Assembly: GCA_947623455.1 (NCBI GenBank)
Contig: OX392541.1
Location: 7,189,719 to 7,253,718, forward strand
DNA from: Mimachlamys varia
Lineage: Eukaryota; Mollusca; Bivalvia; Pectinida; Pectinidae
Direction of reading: 5' to 3'
Length of the DNA: 64,000 bases
Part shown: positions 56,741 through 64,000 of the stretch, piece after piece
Numbering within the stretch: the first letter of the stretch is position 1
Layout of the letters: the number at the start of each line of letters is the position of its first letter
Position numbers and translations under genes: made by a program
The notes under the pieces: generated by a model
Seen by the model: the letters and a program-made list of their open reading frames with translations, nothing else
What the model was told of the DNA's origin: nothing
Database searches by the model: none

Positions 56741-57502
56741 GTGATTTTTTTTCGAATCATGTGACCACTATCCTGCTCCCGGTTCCGTGCCGATTCGCAA
56801 GAAAACATAAGAAATGTATTTTTTACATAGAAAACGAAAATAAAAATATAATTATGGTACTGATGTGCTTAGTAATAAATCTTGATATTACATAAATATG
56901 TTATTGTTTGATAATCTAAACTGTTAAGGTTAAAAAAATTATAGAAAATATTTCATGTCGTACCATGTTGATATTCCTATAATTAGTCGAATGGCGGCGG
57001 CGAAATTGAGCAGACGAACACCAAATTTAGCGGAAAATGCCGTTTTAAGGTACTTTCCGTTTAATTGACACAACTGAGACCTTGATTTTTCTTCTTAGAA
57101 TAACATTTGCCTTCAGAAAACGTATTTCATTTGGAAATTGGTCCAAACACGAGCTAATTATTATTATTATGTAAGATTATGTTTTAATTATTATTATTAT
57201 TATTATTATTCTTGTTTCTTCCACTTTCTTCCGCCGCGGAGGTTTCCGACCGTTTTCTCAAAAACTACTGGACGGATCTTCACGAAACTTCACACACATA
57301 CTCATTAGGGGCGGGGTGTGTGAAAACGGGTTGTTTTTTCGCGACCGGAAGTCCAAGATGGCCACCAGAGCTAATTTCCGGTTTTCAAAATTCAGTCTCC
57401 GATTTCAGTAAAAATTGGTACATGGGTGTTTTAAGGGATGCTGAATAACATGGTAACATTTTCGTAAAGTTTGGTTGCCACCGAAACGAAAATGGAGGCC
57501 TC

Positions 57503-57880
57503 TGATTGGTCGAAATTTATATATTGTCCGATTTCAATGAAATTTAATATATATGTGTAGTATTACACCAACAACATTGTCGTCACATCCGTTTCATGAT
57601 TCGTCAACATGGCCGCTATTTCCTGGCTTCTGATTGGTCGAAATTTATATATTGTCCGATTTCAATGAAATTTAATACATTTGTGTAGTATTACACCAAC
57701 AACATTGTCGTAACCTCCGTTTCGTGATTCGTCAACATGGCCGCTATTTCCTGGCTTCTGATTGGTCGAAATTTATATATTGTCCGATTTCAATGAAATT
57801 TTATATATAACTGTAGTAGGACACCACGGACATTGTCGTTACCTCCGTTTCCTAATTCGTCAACATGACCGCTGATATAT
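57503..57880 (+). repeat. 128-bp tandem repeat, 3 copies
   Basis: TGATTGGTCGAAATTTATAT begins at 57503, 57631 and 57759, an exact 128-bp period. Each unit contains TCCGATTTCAATGAAATTT, and the joints contain TCGTCAACATGGCCGCTATT. One diverged unit lies at 36.2 kb. Confidence 0.95.
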
Positions 57881-57987
57881 GGGGTGTCAGCTATATTTCC
57901 ATTGTGAGTTCATTGGGCTCATCAGTTCCGACCAAAGGGGTAGTTTGGGGGACATCTGTAATGGTACCCCATTACAATAAGCACTTG

Positions 57988-60243
57988 TTAGCTTTGTAAT
58001 TGCACCGAAATTGCAGCATCGGCTGTATATCGACTGGCTGCAAAAATAATGCAATCACGGATAAGAGATTGTGGACAACTTTGAGACGGCCTACGGACTA
58101 GGTTTGTGATAGAGAGATATCAGAACCACTGATTATTGCTAATTCCTAGCTGTCTGTATAATCACTTACACAATTACTACTAATTCAAATCAATATGTAA
58201 AGTTATTAAGAGATAAATATCAAAGAAAAAAAGAGACGCTGAACGATGATATTGATATTGATAGCCCCAATGTTCACTGATTAGTGACAATTTCCAAGAA
58301 GCACATTTATAACGCTTATAATAACACAATGCGAGATTATTTCATTTTCAAATAAATAAAGTTTTGTTTCGTTTTTCATTGTATTTTGAGCAAAGGCACA
58401 TAACAGCTCGAGCGAAGGAATAGAGGGCTACTTTACGTTGGTACAAACTAGCGGAATTACACCCGTTTGATAATCAATTGTATGTTTTTATTAATCCTCC
58501 GAACTAACAACATAATTCACCAATAGTAATACCGTTACGTCGCTGCTGTTACAGCGTTGGGGAAATCCGTACTGCATAACTTGCTTGATATATGTTTGTA
58601 TTTATTTTAAATGGTCCTATAGATTCGATTTTAAAAAACAAGCATCTCATGGGGGTGCTCAGTCAATTACCCGGTTAATAAACTTAATGACTAGGTTAAG
58701 AAGTATATTAAACAAGCTTCCTTTCCAAACAGGCATTGACCTGTACTTTTAGTTTTACGTGTTTGGGAATAATGAATAAGCTTTGTACTAATAACATCGT
58801 GATCGATAACATTATACGAGGGAGGGAGTTTTAACATCGTGATCGATAACATTATACGAGGGAGGGAGTTTTATGCACCGTTATCAATAAGTGATGAGGC
58901 ATTGATAGAAAGTCCATCAACATATCACTTTGTATGCATGGCTATGATACCCTTTAAAGATACGATGACTATTTTGATCGGTCATTATATCCAGAGTTGT
59001 TAAGGTTCTGGTTTAAGTACCCAGTACCAGTATGCATTGATACCAGTCCAGAAGCTCCATAGACTTACGTTATGTGCGAAGAATCAGTAGTACATGAGTA
59101 TTTCCTTTAGCAGAAAAAAATCAATAAACGTGACAATTTGTTGATCTTTATTAAAATTTTATCCGGGTAAAAAAAAACTTAGAAAAAAGAAAACAAACAA
59201 ACAAAACAAGTTTTCGTACATGTTTCGAATAACATTGATCATGCAGAGAAAACTAAATTATTTCTGTCCTCAAATTGTTTGACTTCATAGATTTGACAAA
59301 ATAACCAGTATCATTTTATCATTCAAATGACTTCTTGTGGTGAACACGTGGTATTCCCCGAGTGATATCGTGCTAAGTAAACTATTTGGTTAATTGATGT
59401 GCCTATCCATCCTTGAAATGCTTAATCTGAGTTCTGTAATTGACTTTATATTCAAATTAAGAGAATCCATTTGTATTAAACTATCATTTGTATTTTGTCA
59501 CACCGTTCCCATTCCTTCTACCAAACAGTTTAATTGTTGGGCCAAATTCATATCAGCTTGATCACTATTTAACAACATTTTTCATTTGCTGAAAATTTGG
59601 TCTATCCGCCAAGTGAACATTTTGTTATTTTGCATGTCATTTTACGCAACTACATATTTATTTTCTGGATAGTTCTAACTCAGTTGATAATTATCTTTTT
59701 GAAGATACACGAAGCATATAATTTGCACTTATTATTGATTAAGCTTTTCTGTTTTGAACAATTTGGTTCTCGATGGTAAATTTAATGTATGGAATAAGGG
59801 CACTTCTGTGTTGAATGCTAACTGCCCGGTTTCGTTACAGATCTTTCTAGCAGAGCAGTTTAACATGGTTGATGCCATGTTGATTTCGTGAGAATTTGCT
59901 ATATAATTAAATTACTGCAATGATCTATTCCTAGGTTAATTAAAACCCTGTGTATGTTGGATACAATTAAAACTGACTATGAGGTAATATGAGCCAATTA
60001 TATAGATGACGTTCTACTTTACTTAAAATGATATGATAAAAGTAGTTTTGATTTTAATTGACCCTGGACATAATGTTTTTAAAGGCAACACCATCATGTG
60101 TGTTTAACAATCAATCTTTTAATCAAGGAATATAATGTAATTGCAATGTCATAATAATATCAGAAGTAACAGTGACGTATTTCAGAGGTGTCAATACAAT
60201 TGATATTTTGATTGAGTACGCATTAGCTTCTTTATCCTTTTAA
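57988..60243. other. Mostly unassigned
   Basis: Apart from a 40-bp duplication (58792-58871), no gene, RNA or mobile element is recognised. Confidence 0.4.
58792..58871 (+). repeat. Perfect 40-bp tandem duplication
   Basis: TAACATCGTGATCGATAACA and the rest of the 40-bp unit occur twice in a row without mismatch. Confidence 0.95.
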
Positions 60244-60350
60244 GTGCCAGCGGGCCAATTTGGACCGATCTTCTGTAGCTTTGAGTGCCAGCGGGCCGAT
60301 ATGGCCGATTTTCTGTAGTTTTGAGTGCCAGCGGGCCGATTTGGGCCGAT
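60244..60350 (+). repeat. 41-bp tandem repeat, 3 copies
   Basis: GTGCCAGCGGGCC begins at 60244, 60285 and 60325, each followed by a GGCCGAT-type word and TTCTGTAG.TTTGA. The last copy is partial. Confidence 0.9.
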
Positions 60351-62079
60351 ATGATTTACGTCATATTTTTTACTCTTAGCTTGCGTCCTTTCTGTTTCAC
60401 TATCTCCGTAGTTTTTAATATTTGATATGATCACTTTGCCGGGGTTTAATATCTTAAGATATTTATGTAGTATAGGTAGCAAACGACGTAAGTTATGACG
60501 TAAATGACGCAAATTATGACGTCATAATAAGTTGAGAGAGTAGCACGACTGTGACGTGCCAAAGTGTTTCCTTTTCTACTTTTGCTACAGTATATATATA
60601 TTCTTGTATTTGCAACTTTGTTTTTGGACGGATTTTGATAATATTTTGTCAATTTATACAGAAATATCCATTATTTCTTCTCATGAGGTTTATTGAATTT
60701 TCCTTGTGTATTTATGGAGTTATACAGAAGCATCTACATTGCTAATTTCTGTGTGATCCTATTTCTCTATATGTCTTTACCAAAATAACTTCCACAAAAT
60801 TGGATATTGTAAACAAATTTGTTTTCCCTCTTTTTACACATCGCAAAACAGTGAAAATAGTATGAGATGAAACATGAAAACTATTCTCTATCAGCATAAA
60901 AGAATTATTAAAATGATGCAAATACAAAATCAGAAAAACTAATTGAAAAAAGATGGAAATACAAAGAGGGAGTTTTTTGATCCATAATTGTAGACTGGCT
61001 GCTCCTTAGGTGTGCGTCTTCCCTCCTTAGGTAGGTCACAACGGACGATTTCGAGAAGTACCAAAATGGATAAGCATCCGGTCAATATCAGGCCATTTTC
61101 CTATTTCGTTATAGTTTTCCTCGAGACACCCATGAAAGAAATCATCAGATATACAAATAGGCAAGTATGTAATCGCAATCTATTGCTGTTGTGATGACGT
61201 TACATGCACATGTATGTGCCAGAACAGTTTTTATTTGGTTTATTCAAACTGACAGTCATCTTTTTTCAGAATATTGAAGTGTGTAATGTAAACGAGCCCA
61301 CATATGATAACTTACCGATTGCGTGCCTTAATATATAAGTAGATAGTCGGGTAATTTAAGGAATTCAGTGTTAATTTTGACGTCCTTGAAGTTATGAATA
61401 AACATTGTTTGCGAGTGAGCATACGTTTTTTGCAAAAAAATAGATAAAAACAATCTCCTGCTCAGTCGGATTTGTTGTTGGCACCATTTCAATTTGAGGT
61501 TGAGAAGAAAGTGTTCTGCTTGATGGAGGTCTACACTTTTATTTATTAACCTTGAAGTACACAAAACTTTTTCATTTTCAAATTTAAGAACAGTTTTGTT
61601 TGGTTTATTCAAACGGACAGGCATGTGCATTTTCTAACACTGTAACATTTAAGATGAATTAATATTACATAGAATAACTGCTAATTTTATGAATAATTTT
61701 ATTGATATTGATATCAACATAGAAATGCATAAAATGTCTGCTTCCGATCGTGATTAATCGCGTTACACATTACACATTATTCAAAAAGTCAATGTTCCTG
61801 ATTCAACAACAAAAACAAAAAAAAATCTTTCAAAACATATATATGCTCGCCATAATCTTCAGGAGAACCAACCCACGTTTAGAAAGAGTCGCTAGGGCGA
61901 GAGCAAGAAATTAATATGCATGGGTATCGTTAGAAAGCCTTCCATCGCCCAATTTTGGAATACTAAACTGCGCACCATATTACATATAATCTTTGAAATG
62001 TATACATATTACAGATCCTCGGCGCATGGTAACACGAGAGGAGAGTAAAGTTTGCATAATATTATTAATGTTCACATTA
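60351..62079. other. Mostly unassigned
   Basis: A diverged direct repeat (GGTTTATTCAAAC.GACAG at about 61236 and 61602) is present. A 100-codon minus-strand ORF at 61328-61630 has no recognisable domain. Repeated GACGTCA-type words occur near 60487-60530. Confidence 0.4.
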
Positions 62080-62550
62080 TACAGTATGTAGATACACGTA
62101 CAATGTATACAGTATGTAGATACACGTACAATGTATACAGTATGTAGATACACGTACACAGTATACAGTATGTAGATACACGTACAATGTATACAGTATG
62201 TAGACACACGTACAATGTATACAATATGTAGATACACGTACAATGTATACAGTATGTAGATACACGTACAATGTATACAGTATGTAGATACACGTACAAT
62301 GTATACAGTATGTAGATACACGTACAATGTATACAGTATGTAGATACACGTACAATGTATACAGTATGTAGATACACGTACAATGTATACAGTATGTAGA
62401 TACACGTACAATGTATACAGTATGTAGATACACGTACAATGTACACAGTATACAGTATGTAGATACACGTACAATGTACACAGTATATAGTATGTATATA
62501 CACGTACAATGTACACAGTATACAGTATGTAGATACACGTACAATGTATA
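62080..62550 (+). repeat. 28-bp tandem array, about 17 copies
   Basis: Units contain AGTATGTAGATACACGTAC followed by AATGTATAC. Some copies at the right end carry an extra ACACAGTAT. All three minus-strand frames stay open (THE 'YVYLHTVYIVRVSTYCIHC' type of text) only because the unit lacks stops in that direction. No gene. Confidence 0.95.
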
Positions 62551-62944
62551 TGTGTAAAACATGCGCGTTGATAGGTTGCCTTGCTTCAATGTCACTTAGG
62601 CGATTTTGATTCTTTACAACTATCACTATTTTACAGGCTTGTAGATTTTAACGCATGTTAGTTAAATGATCAGATGATATAACAATCCCACATTTTTTTC
62701 TGCAGATCAATTTAATAAATAGGCGAAGGGGATATACCTGCAATTGTTTTCAAATGAAAATATTGTAATGGTTTAAAGTAAAAGGATATTCAAATATAAT
62801 TGAAAGTATGCTTTACCTTCAGCCAAACAATACCTTCAATGACTCAAATATGTGTATGCCCCCGCCACGAAAAGGTCTGTATGGGTCGTGATATCCTCCG
62901 AGCGGTACAAAAGATGTATATAACTATATATAGTTCGAATGTGT
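62551..62944. other. No recognisable feature
   Basis: Unassigned. Confidence 0.35.
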
Positions 62945-63176
62945 GGTTTGGTTTATTTTGTTTTGCGTCCTATTACACTTGTAACAGCTATAGGGGCCAT
63001 TTAGGGAGGTGCCCGGTTTTGAAGGTGGAGGAAAGCAGGAGGAGTACAGAGAGAAATAAACACCAACCTACGGTCAGTATCTGGCAAATGCCCAACATGG
63101 GTTTCAACTTTCAAACTCGCATCCAAGAGGTTGAGGGCTAGTGGTTGACACCTTAATCATTGTGTGAGCAGGGAGG
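62945..63176 (-). mobile_element. tRNA-Ser-like SINE, copy B
   Basis: Same family and orientation as 22721-22925: tail GGTTTGGTTTATTTTGTTTT on the plus strand at 62945, then CCTATTACACTTGTAAC, GGTGGAGGAAAGC, CCTACGGTCAGTATCTGGCA and GAGGGCTAGTGGTTGACACC. The tRNA head is more diverged than in copy A, with a decayed A-box region (complement of about 63149-63165). Confidence 0.75.
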
Positions 63177-64000
63177 TGAATAATAAGAAGCTATGGTAAA
63201 AGAAACGAAACTTATATTTCTACCTTATATTGTTAAACTGAAAGTCATAAAAAAAAATTTGTTAATTAATTTCAACAACAAAATGACGTTTTCTGCACAA
63301 TCTAGATACAGTATAAGATAACATTATTTATGTTTAGCATTAGTTCTATTGTTCTATATAGGGATTGAAAGTCATTTTTTTAACTTTCATAGTGCTATGA
63401 AAGGTCAGCCGTTACATCCATATTGAATGAAGCCCATAGTAGAAATAATAATGCTTAAGTCCTGTTAAACCTTATCTGGTACGTACGCGTGGTGTAGTAA
63501 AAGCATGTGTCCAATGTAACAGGTAAGTATAGAAACTGTAACAGTTGCAAAACATGTGTACATCATTTCCATGGAGTGAAGCCTCCCTCAGTAACGATGA
63601 CAACGCGATTGTGTCCTGGAGCTTTCCGGGAGGGATGGGGTCGAACTCCTTTCCCGGTACACAGACATATGGACGACAAACATGTGACATATCGCTATGA
63701 TACTATGGGAACAATGATACACTGCATACGCGTTTTATTTTTTATGCAACATATATTCAGATGGTGGAGAACCAACAACATGTCTATACTTGTTTAAATA
63801 CTATAGCACTGTATGTTATATTCAAATTAATTTAAATTGGACATTTCTTCTTAAATACATGTATTTAATTACATAGAAAATATCAGCTTATATGTATATG
63901 TCAAGTTTAATTTATATAAGAAAAAGAACAAGAAACCCCATTTCTAAACTCTCTTGTAACCATCCGTTGAAAATCAACTATCTGAATGAACTTAATGCCT
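63177..64000. other. No recognisable feature
   Basis: Unassigned DNA to the window edge. A 96-codon ORF at 63507-63797 shows no domain or splice support. Confidence 0.4.

Larger units (their letters stand above)
56349..57987 (+). mobile_element. HINE/Helentron-like non-autonomous element
   Basis: Near the left end ATGTCCCCCAAAC (56349-56361) matches the complement of GTTTGGGGGACAT (57943-57955) near the right end, as subterminal inverted repeats. The right end then has a hairpin GTAATGG-TACC-CCATTAC (57958-57975) and ends at ACTTG (57987) before TT. Inside are (ATT)n microsatellites at about 56397-56420 and 57185-57211 and a three-unit 128-bp tandem repeat. Short inverted repeats, a terminal hairpin, tandem units and a T-rich insertion point fit Helentron-associated interspersed elements. 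No Rep or helicase is encoded, so it would need a partner in trans. A second 3' end with the same hairpin and spacing lies at 36348. Confidence 0.65.

Noticed and set aside
57212..57448. 78-codon ORF in the HINE-like element
   Set aside because: It lies in repeated non-coding units of the element and shows no domain.
61328..61630. 100-codon minus-strand ORF starting MHMPVRLNKPNKTV
   Set aside because: A short direct repeat covers its start (also at about 61236), there is no domain, and splice signals are lacking. It may be a chance ORF.
61980..62626. Three overlapping 170-185-codon minus-strand ORFs
   Set aside because: All are frames of the 28-bp array, so composition comes from the repeat unit.

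Overview
This window is intergenic, repeat-dense nuclear DNA from an animal, most likely a marine bivalve or a related mollusc (inference). It is AT-rich and has no bacterial-style operons or densely packed genes. It carries animal-type non-LTR retrotransposons, tRNA-derived SINEs, several tandem satellites and a Helentron/HINE-like element. The tRNA-Ser-like SINE with a CAAA-type tail, together with rolling-circle-like elements built on tandem repeats and microsatellites, recalls bivalve repeat families. I found no complete host gene. A few isolated exon-like pieces (7.3, 26.7, 32.4 and 56.0 kb) are the only candidates for host coding DNA.

Layout. 0.6-6.7 kb (minus): a nearly complete CR1/Jockey-like LINE with ORF1 and an ORF2 (endonuclease plus reverse transcriptase) broken only at two A-tracts. 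The N-terminus of ORF2 carries a 2A-like ribosome-skipping motif directly after a hydrophobic segment. 7-16 kb: mostly unassigned DNA with a nested hairpin (10.2 kb), tRNA-like heads and a Mutator-transposase-like fragment (13.4 kb). 16.2-20.1 kb (plus): a 5'-truncated, decayed L1/Tx1-like LINE. 20-23.8 kb: degenerate tandem repeats, a foldback-associated repeat and a SINE. 24.9-25.7 kb: a foldback hairpin, a double CRE promoter-like stretch and an intact 99-codon ORF of unknown function. 28-38 kb: SINEs and dead pieces of an RT family that I place near Penelope-like elements. 40.2-43.5 kb: a 24-bp minisatellite of about 139 copies. 44-45 kb: a foldback hairpin and a 45-bp array. 48.4 kb: a MITE with a perfect 21-bp terminal inverted repeat. 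49.1-50.7 kb: a 35-bp satellite of exactly 46 units with no indels. 52.9-53.6 kb: a near-perfect foldback joined to a repeat also present at 21.1 kb. 56.3-58.0 kb: a HINE-like element containing a decayed copy of the 25.4 kb ORF. 62.1-62.6 kb: a 28-bp array. 62.9 kb: a second SINE copy.

How it fits together. The window records mobile-element activity rather than a host pathway. The LINE supplies the protein classes that could mobilise SINEs in trans. The foldbacks share a nested architecture with a G+C-rich tip and may form one family. The RT-family pieces share one 3' tail in both orientations. The most notable items are the 2A-like LINE, the foldback family with a paired hairpin-plus and hairpin-minus copy, the ORF found both free and inside a HINE, and the two higher-order-structured satellites.
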